From: Zychaea mexicana
Taxonomy: Eukaryota > Mucoromycota > Mucoromycetes > Mucorales > Lichtheimiaceae
Assembly (NCBI RefSeq): GCF_025766255.1
Contig: NW_026516665.1
Span: 558,001 to 622,000, forward strand
DNA length: 64,000 nucleotides
Reading direction: 5' to 3'
Program-made: the position numbers and the translations under genes
The notes under the pieces: generated by a model
Database searches by the model: none
The model's input: only the letters and a program-made list of their open reading frames with translations
Told to the model about the DNA's origin: nothing
Part shown: positions 48,594 through 60,168 of the stretch, piece by piece
How the letters are laid out: each line of letters starts with the position of its first letter
Numbering within the stretch: position 1 is the stretch's first letter

Positions 48594-50267
48594 TTAAACG
48601 TAGTCGTCGTCGTAGTTATAATCATAACCTTCATTACCGCGAATGTCATCAGTAGTATATAACGGCTCTCGGTGTCCTCCCATATGCTTCTAAAAATAAT
48701 CTAGCACTCCAATTGCGACTTTATCTTGCTCCCCGAAACATCATCCGATCTAACGATTCGATGCGATCAATTCGTTTTGACCAAACATTATCTCGTGGCC
48801 GGTGTCTTTGCTGTGCGTGGATACTATACACTCTCGTATTAATCAAAATTTTTATCCACGGATAAATGACCCACCCACCATGTTATAAACGAAAAGAAAA
48901 GGAAGCCCAATGCAATTCTACGAAAGGTTTTCAATGTTTTCCGAATATTAGTACACTATGTACATATTCACGTGCTTTCAGGGTCTTCATTTTAAAAAAG
49001 TGTGTTAGCAAACTTTGTTGGCAATGGCGAGGCGATGACTAAGAAGTCTTCTATTGGTGTAAGAGAAGAATTTCATTGTATCGCTACGAGAAGCCGGTTT
49101 CTAAAGGAGGAAAGAATTTAGTAATTTATGATTTTGACTATGATAGCTCATTTCCAGCGCGCCTGACAGACAGTGAAGGCAGTGCAAGCAGCAATAATTA
49201 TTTAGAAAAGAAGCCTCTTGTATGTTTGTGTACTTGAGCTGAGGCGTGATAGTGTGAGTAAGATGGAATTGTTGATAGTCGAGTAGATGTGTTGTGGTAA
49301 GAACGATCGTAGTAGCTTGGTTCCGACTGAGTTATTCCTTAGGTACACAGAAGTGTTGGCCAGTGTCACATTGGTTGCCAAAAAACGCTTGAGTCTTGGG
49401 GAGTAGCTATCATATCTCGTATTAAGTGTTGGGGACGAGAGCGACAACGATGCTTGCTGTGGTAAAAATGCCAAAGAACAGGATGCGCCCGGTGAAAGAG
49501 TGAATGGTGCCTTTCAGAACTGTTTGAGTAGCCCACGGATAGGTGACAGGCAATGATGACAGTGGTGCGAGATCGATTTGCCAATTTTTTTCTGATGATT
49601 AACCCGGCTAGGATAGCACCTGTCAGAGGTATATAGACGGGCGTGAATGCTGGAATTGTAGGTCACGCGAGATGCAATAGTATTGTTCATCGACACTAAC
49701 TGTCCCCACAAAAAAAAAGTAGAGCATTGACCCAGTTGGTACAATTCAATATTGGGAAATACGGCTACGACGTTGCTGACGTGTTCAAAAAAGATCGTAC
49801 AACATTTACACGTCCGACCATATTGACCTAGCGTCAAGAGATATTCTTCGTTGATAAACGGAGACTGTACGGATGCCGTTCCTTGCACAATGACGATGGA
49901 TCGCCAGAGACATGCAATTGTACTTATTTTGTTTGGTAATGCTTTTCGATCAACATCAGAGACATTGATCGTCGCTGTTGCCTCAATTCTCTTATAGATG
50001 TTAGAAATAGAAGGTACAATGATGGATCCCGTAGCGATAAAGAGGAAAATTACTTGCTACCGGCCTCTTCCATGTTATTGTGGTTATGTTTTCTTCAACA
50101 ATAAGGCTAGCTTTGTTAACTCACCATCATCGTCTTCGCTTGAAGCTGCCCGATCAAAAAGATTTTCATGTGTATGATTAAAGGTATGGATGCGAGTTAC
50201 GGGAGCGTACAGGTTGCATAACTGACCGTTGGGAAATGCGAGTTTCAAGATATTGATATGATACCCC

Positions 50268-51062
50268 GAGAACTATCGCTCCAATAAAATCTGAATACAA
50301 GAAAGAGCTGCATAACAAACATCAAGTACATCACATCACACAACAACAAGAGCTCTACTACAGCAGCCTCGCAATTACTACAACATTCTGGCTCTTTTCA
50401 TAAAGCCAAGGACACAGCGATCCAATAACTACGCAGCAACAACTCTACAAACTTCTGGCACCTTCCAAATTGCCAACGAATAGCTAATCATAGCATTATT
50501 CCTAGACTTTCCAATTGAATCCACATCCATAACCATTGGATGCGAGTACTTTCCACAACCTTCGAGCATCATCTTTGATGTTCAATTATTATAGATGAAA
50601 GGTCTAAATACCACCTCATTTTATTTGAATAAAGACATCGAATTTCTACCTCTCGCTTTTGACTTAACTTTTCAAGTGTTGTTTTTAATCACTCAAGACC
50701 TAAACACGGCTTGTTTTATCTTACATATTGTTTATTGCTCATAATTGAAGCTAAATAAACTCTTCTATTAAGACCAGACGTAACATTCCTGCTCTTATTT
50801 CTCATTTACTTGGACAGACGTAACATTCCCGATCCTTATTCCTCATTCATTTTGGACAGACGTAACATCCCTGATCCTCATTTCTACTCACTGAGCTTAA
50901 TCAAGACATCAGCTCCCTACTATTTACAACCTTGGACATAACCCATACACATTTTTACCTTACTTTACACTCATATCACTTCACAACCCGTCTGTAATAA
51001 ACGATATTATTACTGGTGCTCACTACTAAACATACACATAAACCGTTACGCAACTACCTGGA
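50268..51062. mobile_element. 795-bp insertion with 7-bp target duplication
   Basis: ATACCCC occurs directly on both sides (50261-50267 and 51063-51069). Joining the two sides through one copy gives, on the minus strand, an uninterrupted frame through the junction of the surrounding decayed gene (NLGYHINILK). The insert itself has no long frame, is C/T- and A-rich on the plus strand, carries AATAAA-type signals and three tandem ~41-bp repeats. It shows no inverted ends and no poly-A tail, so the class is unclear: solo LTR-like, SINE-like or another non-autonomous element. Confidence 0.6.
50775..50896. repeat. Three tandem ~41-bp repeats
   Basis: Copies start at 50775, 50815 and 50857, each opening with CAGACGTAACATYCC and followed by a T/C-rich stretch with CTCATT. 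Copies 1 and 2 end in TTGGA. They lie inside the insertion. Confidence 0.85.
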
Positions 51063-51780
51063 ATACCCCAAATTCACCGTAACAATATTGTATGAAAGCA
51101 GAACCGGTTAATTGAGGAACGTTGCCTGCATTGATAAGCTTCTGATAGCATGTGAAGTCTACATACCGATGAATAGCCAGACATCAGTTACACGAGTATT
51201 GATTGTTTCTGAGAGGTCGGTAAAGAAACGGTCAAGCTATCAATCGCGGTGCACTGGTGAGAGGATATGCTAGGTAGATAATCGCACCTTCATCCTGTGA
51301 GCCGCGCCACTGGGTGGTTAGGAAGCAAGGAGAATTAACCGTTATGAAACTTTGCCCGAATAGCACTTTTGTGCTTGGGTCATTCTCGATTATTGGATAT
51401 TCAGCCAAGGAATAAAATAGTTTCCCGTTGTATTCTTTGTGTTGCTAGGACCTCATGTCCTACATAGTAGTTTGACCTTGCATACTATCGCCTAGTAAAT
51501 GTCTCTAATTACAGGTGATTCAACACTTCTTTTCAATAAAATATTCAACAGTATATTTTATATGATATCATCAGACTACCTTGCTTGGCAAAATGCCCAA
51601 TTCAGAGGTACATAATAATGTATATGCTTATCCTTTTTTTGTTCATTCATATTGATGACATGATTGGTCGTAAATTGAAATAGAGTTTGTACCATACTTG
51701 GGTGCAGGATGGATCATAAAATAGCTGTTGTAGAAGACGCTCGATAAAATAGCTCAAATCGGCATCTCTATCACCCAAAT

Positions 51781-52583
51781 AATGAAAAGAGCATCACATG
51801 ATAATGCTGTTAGCGTAAATAGCAACTCATATATGGTCGTTAATAAATATCGCAGAAATGCAAGGACATTATTATATTTTACTGGTTGAGCACGTCTCAG
51901 TCTATCAGCAAACACTTGAATTTTAGTCTCTATAACGGCAAAATTTAAACTGTAAACCCAACAACCCTGTAATATTGTGAATTTACGTGCTCATTCAAAC
52001 GTTTTATATTGGCGTACGGACCTTTTTGTTTTTCTTCTATTTGTGCAGTGCAAGGACCATTCACAAACACGCGGAGACACTATCCGACGGTACAGCTCTG
52101 CATGGTGAGACACGTATCATGCGATTCAGATGCATACCAGTGACGCCGCAGCACATTTGTCTACTTGTCCACCCTTTTTCCTTTCCAATGAGAACCCATG
52201 GGGATTCACGGAACCTTTTGAGCTTCCGAGTGAGAACTGGAATTTGACGGATGAACTATACGTTAGGCAATAGCTGCTCATAAACATTTTGTATTGATGA
52301 ATTCAACAGATATGTCATACAAAGACTCGCGATAAGCGAGGGCTATGAATAATTTCCTTCGATGGGCACCCTAGTTTACTCACGCACCTAAAAACGATTC
52401 CATATACATATGAATGATCGCTTTGTTTCTGTGGCGCTGTTGTTTGTTGCATCCTTCGTTAATAGATAAAAACAAATAAAAATGCAGGTATGTTCGCTTA
52501 GCCTTCTTTCCTTTTTTTTTCTCGTTTCCTTCTTATCGGGCTGTTCGATTGGATATTTCCAACTTACATCGTCTCTAATTAAG
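51781..52583. other. Spacer upstream of both pseudogenes
   Basis: A/T-rich. A minus-strand piece near 51800-51840 (LLFTLTALSCDA) may be the signal-peptide end of the decayed membrane-type gene, one frame off from the next remnant. No other gene seen. Confidence 0.4.
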
Positions 52584-55392
52584 ATGCGCCTAACAATCAC
52601 TGTCAGCGTATTATTATCACTGGGACGCTTATAATTATTACTGATCGTTGCAGCACAACGTGATCCGATTCCTGACGATAATAGTAGCAGTTTCCAAATC
52701 TACTTGCGCGATTCAACCATCGAAGCTGGTTCACTAGTAAATATATTTGTCGATCATAAGAGTCCTCTCGGTTATACCAGCGCTTTCACCGATGTGACCA
52801 TCGACAGCAGCAACGACGAGCATGATGATGTTGCCGTTATGTTCAGTTCCTGTCGTCAAAGCAATAAGCTACCGGGAAACATATACCAAACAACTATTAG
52901 TAGCCACATGCTCCTTGGATCAGCAAAAATATCGAGAAAGACCGCAAATCGGCTCGTGTGGATTGTGCCATACGACATACCCTATCATAGCGGATGTCTT
53001 TTCGTTGCACAGGATAACACCATTCTTACACAGAGTGCTTCGTACGACGTGTTTAGACGATCGAAGCAACGAAAACAACATTGCTATGGTCACTATCATC
53101 CAGCAGAAGAAATGAAAGAAGATACATCGTCTTTTCATTTCAATGCAGCTCAGTATCATCGACAGATACAACCATCGTTGCGAAAGCTCCACAGATGTTA
53201 TACGCCGTAGATAGTCAAGACACCAAAACGAATAGCACAAGTATGTATGCTCTTGATATTTAAACCTTTTTCTTTATCTGACATAAAGTGCATATCCTAT
53301 ATTACATGCTGCACGTGGTTGGTAGAAATCGGAATCATCGGTGCTGGAGCATCTGGGCTCTTCAGTGCATACTTGCTCGAGCAGGCTGGTTTTATATAAG
53401 CAAACAATCGAGTTGGAGGGTAGTAAAGTAGTAATAGCAGATATGTATATACATATACAACAAAAGTAGTGCATGCGACGTTCTGATACTGACATTGCTC
53501 TTGCTGTTTTTATCCTGGCACACAAAACATACGTACACAGGCGGATCCAAACAGTGTTTTTCGGTAACTCGACGGAATTGTACCAAGAGCTTGGAGCGAT
53601 GCGATTTCCTTATAGCTACAAGCACAAAAACCGGACTCTTCCCTTACAGGACCAAGCTGTTATTTCCAGCTAGCTAAAGAACTTGACGGGATGAATGCCA
53701 AGGAATATCATATTGAGTTTACCCCGTGGTTGCAGTCGACGGATAAGTAATATAGAATGGAACACAGTAAAGTGAAGTCTGGATTGACGATTGTAGCAAT
53801 GGTCAACCGGGAAAAAATCTAAATTGTATGATACTATTGTTTTTGCCGCGAACAACAATTACAACAACAAAAGTAATTTCGTCTACCATAATGGCTATCG
53901 ACTTCCAAACGGACGTATACCGACAAAAGGAGACTTGAAGCCAGGTTCAAAAGAGCCACCAGGCGACCTTGTAGAACTTGCCGAGGAGGTCAACAATGCT
54001 ACGCAACTGTTTCTGAGCGACGAATGGATGGATTCTATGGCAACAAATTTAAAATGAAGCTTTCCAGGTACCTATATGATAGTATTAAAAACTCTTAAAA
54101 ATTCTTTACACCTTTTTCTCATCCCGCATATTACCAATAAGAATTTTCACATTGAAGCATGCTCTAGACAAAGGATACGATAACTGGACAGAATGGGGAT
54201 GGCTCCACGAAAAGATGGGCATCAGCATGAATGCTACCGAATACCACCTGGGATCATCTGGACTACACCTGGTGTGGACAAATATGTACGACGTATTTTT
54301 CCATGATAAGACGTTTGAATGGCGTACAATCAAAGGTGGAATGAGCCGTTTTACAAACGCATTCCTACCCATGCTTGGAGATAAGATTCGCTATAACACC
54401 AGAGTGTCTAAAATCGAATTTTTTCACCAAATTTACGACGATGACAACGAAGCTTTTGTTGATACAGCACCATCTCAACAAAAAGTACTCAACGAAAAAA
54501 GCAACGGCATATATCTGTCCAGTGGAAAAACGATCCATCCGATAAAGTGTACCAAACCAAATCATTTGATAATGTCATTGTTTCGGTACCATTTGTAGTG
54601 ATGCGCACATGGCATTTACCACAAGGTAACGTATCTTTGTCAACATCATGCAATGCATAGGCACGCAGCAGCAACGATAATCATTCTTGCCTTACTGCAT
54701 ATATTAATTGACACTATACACAATTTTGCACTATCTTGCTGATGGTATATGCAGCGTTGCCCTACACATTGAAACGCGCCATCCAAAACCTGGAGCATGG
54801 CGATTCCTGCAAAGTCATTCTAGAATTCGAAACGCCATTCTGGCAATACTATGATGAAAAGCCCATACTAGGAGGCTGCGATAGTACAGACTTGCCCATT
54901 GGTCTTGTATGCTATCCAACGGCAGCAGTAGCTAAGAAGAAGGGTGTTGACTACAACGACGATAGAGGATAAATACGCGGATTGATGATTGCCAGTTATG
55001 CCGACGATAGGCGTATACGCTGGTCATCCATGAGCAAGCAGGAACATGTAGCGCGGGTACTGGAATACATTCAAGAACTCCACGGCTTCATTGTACTAGA
55101 GCAGTACACAGGAAACTATGCACGTAAATGTTGGAATCTAGATCCTGCAGCCGGCGCAGCATGGGCAGATCCGTCCGCTGGTCAGCGCACGCTTTTTATT
55201 CCTTCGTATCTCAAGTACGCCCAAGGGCTAGTGCATATGGGCGAGCATACAGACATCAAACAATCCTGGATCAGTTCAGCATTGCACTCAGCACTTAGGG
55301 GTGTCGCGATGCTCCTTGTTGAGCACGGGTATATTAGCGAGGCAAGGCAGCTGGCTCGGCACTGGAACGCGACGTCTTGGTTGTGGATATAA
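52584..55392 (+). pseudogene. L-amino-acid-oxidase-type flavoenzyme pseudogene
   Basis: Remnants follow the order of a secreted FAD-dependent L-amino acid oxidase: signal-like start (RLTITVSVLLSL), an N-terminal domain (IYLRDSTIEAGSLVNI), the dinucleotide-binding motif GIIGAGASGLFSAYLLEQAG (from about 53325), GNSTELYQELGAMRFP, the helical insert GLHLVWTNMYDVFFHDKTFE, RTIKGGMSRF, VIVSVPFVVMRTWHLPQ, and the FAD-binding end (YTGNYARKCW, MGEHTDIKQSWISSAL). Lesions seen: in-frame TAA at 52632-52634 in the signal peptide, TAG at 53208-53210, a small deletion with TAA at 53397-53399 just after the dinucleotide motif, TAA at 53748-53750, a frameshift near 54560 and TAA at 54970-54972. Such enzymes oxidise amino acids to keto acids, ammonia and peroxide for nitrogen scavenging. 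This copy cannot make a full protein. Confidence 0.85.
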
Positions 55393-55808
55393 TCAATAAA
55401 CAAATAAGCTGCTGTGTGTGTGTGTATCATGTAGTACGGAGTTTCGAGTCACGGTTGACAAAGAGTGGAGAGGAGTGGACACGAAGGGCATGCATGGTTT
55501 CTCTATTAGGCTTGTCGTAGGTTTGACAAGAAATGAAAAGAGGCGGTTTGAGCCAAAAACTTTTTTCGCTTTTCTTCTGCTACTCCACCCGCTTTGCATA
55601 TCGTATACGTGATAGGAGGAACCATCTCGAGAGGGGCCGTGTGCATCAATTATTAGATTGACAAACAAAGCAGCAAGCAGCATCTCTTCTTCTTTTCCTC
55701 TTTTTCATATCACACGCTCCATATACCACGCACTCTGCACCTCTCAAACTCCACTCTTGTTAGCTACACTCCTTTCCCTTGCTTCTTTTTCTCTCGTCAT
55801 AAGCCATC
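55393..55808. other. Spacer and leader of the next gene
   Basis: Short GT run after the pseudogene, then C/T-rich leader sequence from about 55680. No gene. Confidence 0.55.
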
Positions 55809-56849
55809 ATGTCCACCACTGCCACAGCTACAAGCACAACCAACAAACGGTCCAGCAAACGCTTCTCCTTTGCGGGCTTTTCACTGTTCAACAAAACCAG
55901 CGCAGCCGAGAAAAGCCAGCCTCCGCCATCTCCACCATCACAGAAACAGGAACAACAAAAAGAACAAGACAGCGACGATGAGCGGAGACGAAGTCGGCGG
56001 GCACAGAAATCCCAAAGCCTGTACCTGCAATCGTTCCGTAATCTCACAAACAAGAGACCGACAAGTGCACAGTACGATCCTGCCGAAGCCAATCAGGCCA
56101 ACCACAAAGAAGTTCGCAGCACCATTCGACGGTCGCTGTCGGCCGTGTTGTATGCTACTCCGCAACAGCAAAAGCAGCAATCAAGCGGGTCGGCGGGGTT
56201 AGTCCCCGTGCTGGTTACCCAAGACCTGTCGGATCGGCACGGCGGAATGATCACACCCCATGACGAGAGCGCTAATAAGAAAAAGGCACAAGAAAAAGAG
56301 GCGGAAGCGGCAGCCACCAAGGAAAAGAAGCAGCAGCAAGCCATCGAGTACGATAATACATTGGATATCATACCCGACTCGAAGAAGGAGGAGTTGGTCA
56401 TTATTTGGCAAGGCTACGGATATACCCAACCGATCAACAGCACGGATAGCAACAAGAGAAACATTGACGTTGCCAAGCAAGAACTCGATGATCGTTTTGA
56501 AAAGGAGGTGTGGACGAAGTATCGCGGTCTCATCCATCCGCTCCATTTGTTTCAGGATGCTGATGACGAAAACGAGGGCCAGGACAAGTGGGGAGCCCTG
56601 AGTGTTGAAGAGCTGCGTCGGTACTTTGATAACTACGGCTCTATGCTGCTCAAGCTTCGAGACCGGAGCATGATGCGCCAACAACGGCAATATCTGGTGA
56701 TGAACAACAAGGCAAAGGACGACTGGATTTTACCCCAGGCAACAGAAGCAGCATCAGCACCAAGAACGCCGACTTCAGATGCAGCAGCAGCAGCAGCAGC
56801 AGCATCAGCATCAGCATCAGCATCAGTAGCCGAGACCTGTAATTCCTAG
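55809..56849 (+). CDS. Hypothetical basic, Gln-rich single-exon protein
   Basis: One uninterrupted exon of 346 aa. Not recognised. The N-terminus is basic and Ser-rich (KRSSKRFSFAGFSLFNKTSA), followed by a Gln/Glu/Lys-rich charged stretch with RRRSRRAQKSQSLYLQSFRN. The middle (about 215-310) looks folded: KKEELVIIWQGYGYTQPI, FEKEVWTKYRGLIHPLHLF, ALSVEELRRYFDNYGSMLL and RDRSMMRQQRQYLVM, mostly helical. The C-terminus is Ala/Ser repeats from GCA/TCA codons. No membrane segment or signal peptide. Probably a lineage-restricted protein; the basic N-terminus could bind membrane or nucleic acid, which is speculation. The first ATG is used, in a plausible context. Confidence 0.82.
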   Translation: MSTTATATSTTNKRSSKRFSFAGFSLFNKTSAAEKSQPPPSPPSQKQEQQKEQDSDDERRRSRRAQKSQSLYLQSFRNLTNKRPTSAQYDPAEANQANHKEVRSTIRRSLSAVLYATPQQQKQQSSGSAGLVPVLVTQDLSDRHGGMITPHDESANKKKAQEKEAEAAATKEKKQQQAIEYDNTLDIIPDSKKEELVIIWQGYGYTQPINSTDSNKRNIDVAKQELDDRFEKEVWTKYRGLIHPLHLFQDADDENEGQDKWGALSVEELRRYFDNYGSMLLKLRDRSMMRQQRQYLVMNNKAKDDWILPQATEAASAPRTPTSDAAAAAAAASASASASVAETCNS

Positions 56850-57177
56850 AAGAAAACCTGTAAAACATCTTATATAACTGTCATAGCCATAATAAATAAG
56901 GGGAGATGGACATGTCATTGTCGACCGTCATTAATCTATGTTCTTCACCTCCCTTTTCTACTACTACTACTACTACTACTACTAGCCCCTTGAATCTAAT
57001 CCCTATAGAGACCTCCTTGGACAGATGCATAATGTAAATCTCAAATGATATCAAACAAACGGGCTGTATAGAAGAAGAAGAAACTTAAAGATAAAGGAAA
57101 ATCTATAAACGTCATATTATACAAAATGGAGGGGGGGCGGTAGGTAAAGTAATAATCAACCGGAGTAAGTATTTGTT
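56850..57177. other. Convergent 3' spacer with a (CTA)9 repeat
   Basis: Holds the 3' ends of both neighbours, an AATAAA-like signal near 56889, and the trinucleotide run CTA x9 at 56958-56984. No gene. Confidence 0.65.
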
Positions 57178-59851
57178 CTAAGCAAATTTATCCGCCGAGT
57201 CGTCGAGCGAAATAGATATCACAGGATGATGATCGTCAGGGTCCCTACTATGTTGCTGGTGTTGATGTAAGCGATGATGAGGATGATGATGATGATTAAT
57301 ACTTGCAGCAGCAGCAGCAGCAGCAGAAGAAGAAGACGACGAGGAGGAAGGCAGAATAGATGATGGGATGGTCGACTGGTTTCCAGACGACGTAGTTGGA
57401 TCGTGGAGGAGCGATGACCGATTCATCAGCTTCCATAGCAGGGGAGTCGATAGCAGGGTTAGCGATGTCACAGCGAGCAGCAGGTAGTACACTTCGCGGG
57501 AGATAATATCCAGCTGTTTGGCACGGGATGCGAGCACAAAGCCGAATTCCGAGATCTGCGCCAAGGCAATGGCCATCGTGGAAGACTTGCGGAAGTCGAG
57601 TTTGAGGAAGACCAGGATGACGGAGGTTGCAATGTACTTGAATCCAATCACGCCGCCGGCAAGGGTGAGTAGCAGGATTGCTTCGGAGGCCAGGAAGGAA
57701 GGATACACATGGAGGCCGATGGATGCAAAGAACAGACATGCAAACAAATCGCGCACAGGCTCAATCACGGCCAGAGCGGACTCAAAGAGGTTTTTCCGAG
57801 AGCGCACGATCACGCCTGCGGCAAAGCAACCAATCTCCATTCCGAGACCCAGGTAATCCGAAACAAGGAGCATGACCAGGCAGACAGCGATGGTGCCCAG
57901 CACCACCAGTTCGTGATTATAGGCGACCTTTAAATTAGGAAATGCTTTGTGTATAACACGCGGCAACAATGGCATCAGCTTGACAATAGCAAAGCACAGA
58001 CTGCCAAACACGGAAAACGATAAGGCGATCTTGAGAACTGCAAACAGAACCTGAACACCTGACTCGGCAAGTGCAGGGATGATGGCCTGTCATTATCAGC
58101 AGCAGCAACAACAACAACAACAGTGGTTAATGGTCGAGCAACTATCATTGCGAAAGAGAAAAGTGTTTTTTCCTATACCAGCATAAATCCGAGCAGCACA
58201 TCCTGCATCACCAGTAGACCGTACAAGTGTTCCAAATGGTCCAGCTTGATGCATTTCACCACGACGGCCGTCGAACTCAGACTCACACATGCGCCGACAA
58301 AAATAGCTTCCTTCATCGAAGCGCCAAGAATAGCACCCATAATCACAAAAAACAGTACGGTCACCACGAGGATCATCATGGCGCCCCCTAGCACGAGCCG
58401 CCACATGGCTCTCAGCTTTTCCAGAGAAAATTCGAGACCCAAGACGAACACGATGAACACGACTCCGAGCTGAGCAAGCGTCTCCGTTTGAATCAGTTCC
58501 TAAAATTAATAAATGGACTTTCAGTATGCGATGATGATGGTGTATGCTGTTGTTTCTCCTGAACGTTACCCTGATAAGGTTATAACCCGAAGGGCCTGTC
58601 ACTACACCGGCCAAGATGTATCCGAAGAAAGCTTTTTGGGTTTTACTTTTGCTTAGCTTTCTTTTTCTCTGTAGCTGTCACCTCTGTTGCTTGCCACGTT
58701 GCCAAGGTCATAAATTCTAACCCCCTCCCCACCCTCTCACAGTTTTACTAAAAATAAGACACTCTACCAGGGAGACCCATTATCGAAAATAGCCAGCCAA
58801 ACCCAAACGAGGTCACGACGATCAAAATGAAATCATGCAACAGTTGCATATCTACAACATGTGGATGTAAGTAGGGTGCATTAGCATTGTATACATCCGC
58901 TCTCTTGTTATACAAGCGTCACACGGATGACCTGCACACACACACACACGTTCTCTCTCTCTCCTCTGCAGATATAGCATATACCTTCATAGATCACAGT
59001 CGTATCAAACGGTCTCGTCATGATGTATTCATTGTTGTCTTGGTCGATCAAAACCGCATTTTCATCCTCTTGCGTATCCTCATCATTCAATTTCAGCACA
59101 GTCTCGATTGTTGCGCCTTCGCCTGATGAAGGGAACGCTAGATTATGTTGGTGCATGCCTTGTTCTAGCTGGTCCGCATTTTGACGGACGTCCTGCAACA
59201 TTCCGTGGAGCATTTCTTGGATTGCTTCGCGTGAGTCGGGCGCATCGCCTTCACTATGCACATGATGCGGTGTATATCCAGTCACTGCTGTCTTTGGCGA
59301 CTTTTCAATGGCTGCTTCCTCGTCATTGCCCTCAAGGTCTTTGGGTGGCGGTGGCGATTGAGTCATTCTGCTAAGCTCATCGAACGAGTGCGATTTAAGG
59401 TGGACGTGCGATTCTTTGATGGCTAGTTGGAAATCAAAGGTCAACTTTAGGGCCGGTGTTCTGAAGTCGTAGGTGCCGTGTTTTCGATGGACGGTCTGGC
59501 CGTAGATCTCAAACATGCCAAAGACGAGATTCTCGAATGCTGTAAAATCATCCAGTTTCACGCCTGCAAGTCGAAAGAGCCCTGCGTCATTGTCTGCGTT
59601 GTATGCTTTTATGCTGTCATGGAAGCGTTGCTTTTCAAGCTGCAGCTCGTGCTTATATTGCTGTCCCTGTTGGAGAACAGCGTGAATCTGGGAAGCATCC
59701 AAGGTCTATTGAATGTAATCGATCGAGTCACAATTATGCATGTTGTGTTTTTTTTTTTAAATCGATTCTCGACTGAACCTACCTGAGGATCGCCAGTAAC
59801 GGTGCCTAAACAGAAGAGTAGAAAGGCAAGTGAAAGGAGAGCCAGGTTCAT
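57178..59851 (-). CDS. CPA2-family cation/H+ antiporter, TMCO3-like
   Basis: Six exons: 59851-59783, 59705-58985, 58851-58768, 58631-58570, 58499-58179, 58086-57178; 721 aa. Signal peptide (MNLALLSLAFLLFCLGTVTG) and a ~240-residue lumenal, coiled-coil-prone region (GQQYKHELQLEKQRFHDSIK; LHGMLQDVRQNADQLEQGM) precede a Kef/NapA-type exchanger domain (about aa 265-670). Motifs: GYILAGVVTGPSG, VVFIVFVLGLEFSLEKL, GACVSLSSTAVVVKC, LVMQDVLLGFML, CFAAGVIVRSRK, FFASIGLHV and ALAQISEFGFVLASRAKQ. This order (signal, coiled coil, antiporter) is that of eukaryotic TMCO3 and plant KEA-like K+/H+ antiporters of secretory compartments; here it would regulate pH and K+. The C-terminal tail is Ser/His-rich. 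It shares a 508-bp divergent promoter with the kinase gene. Confidence 0.9.
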
Positions 59852-59955
59852 TTGGGGGTGGGGTGGGGCTTATGGCAGGGTGGTGGCAAAACAGACGCAC
59901 GCACGCACTACACAACTATATTTACAGAGGGAGTGTGCAAGAGAGTAGGAGACCA

Positions 59956-59985
59956 GGAGAGGAGAGGAGAGGAGAGGAGAGGAGA
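59956..59985. repeat. (GGAGA)6 pentanucleotide repeat
   Basis: Six perfect copies in the shared promoter, 105 bp upstream of the antiporter start codon. C/T-rich on the antiporter's coding strand. Confidence 0.95.
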
Positions 59986-60159
59986 AAGAGCTTTAGCGCT
60001 GGTGTGCGTGTGGTCGATATGCCTGGTGACCCAAGTGAGTTGTGTTCTGGATCCACCCCCCATTTTTAAGCGGTAACCCTTCCCCACCCAGGCAACACCT
60101 TCCCCCCTCCCCCCAAATTCAGATTCGCATTAACGACGGTTTCCAGCAAACAAAAAAAA

Positions 60160-60168
60160 TATAAAAAG
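60160..60168 (+). promoter_or_regulatory. Candidate TATA box of the kinase gene
   Basis: TATAAAAAG followed by a pyrimidine tract, 192 bp before the kinase ATG. Layout matches TATA-plus-CT-rich fungal promoters. Confidence 0.5.

Larger units (their letters stand above)
48594..51780 (-). pseudogene. Decayed multi-exon membrane-type protein gene, disrupted by an insertion
   Basis: Ordered coding remnants run along the minus strand. 51780-51660: RDADLSYFIERLLQQLFYD, DPSCTQVWYK. 51427-51167: GKLFYSLAEYPIIENDPSTK, FITVNSPCFLTTQWRGSQ, then a one-base shift into DRFFTDLSETINTRVTDVW ending at a GTATGT donor. 51110-50130, broken by the insertion: NLGYHINILKLAFPNGQLCN, then LYAPVTRIHTFNH. 50060-49500: Cys-rich pieces and PLTGAILAGLIIRKK in shifting frames. 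About 48850-48594: a tail with RRESLDRMM-like and GGHREPLYTTDDIRG segments, ending DYNYDDDYV and a stop. The layout suggests a secreted or lumenal domain, a membrane segment and a cytosolic tail, but the family was not identified. Frameshifts, stops and the insertion make it non-functional. Confidence 0.6.
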
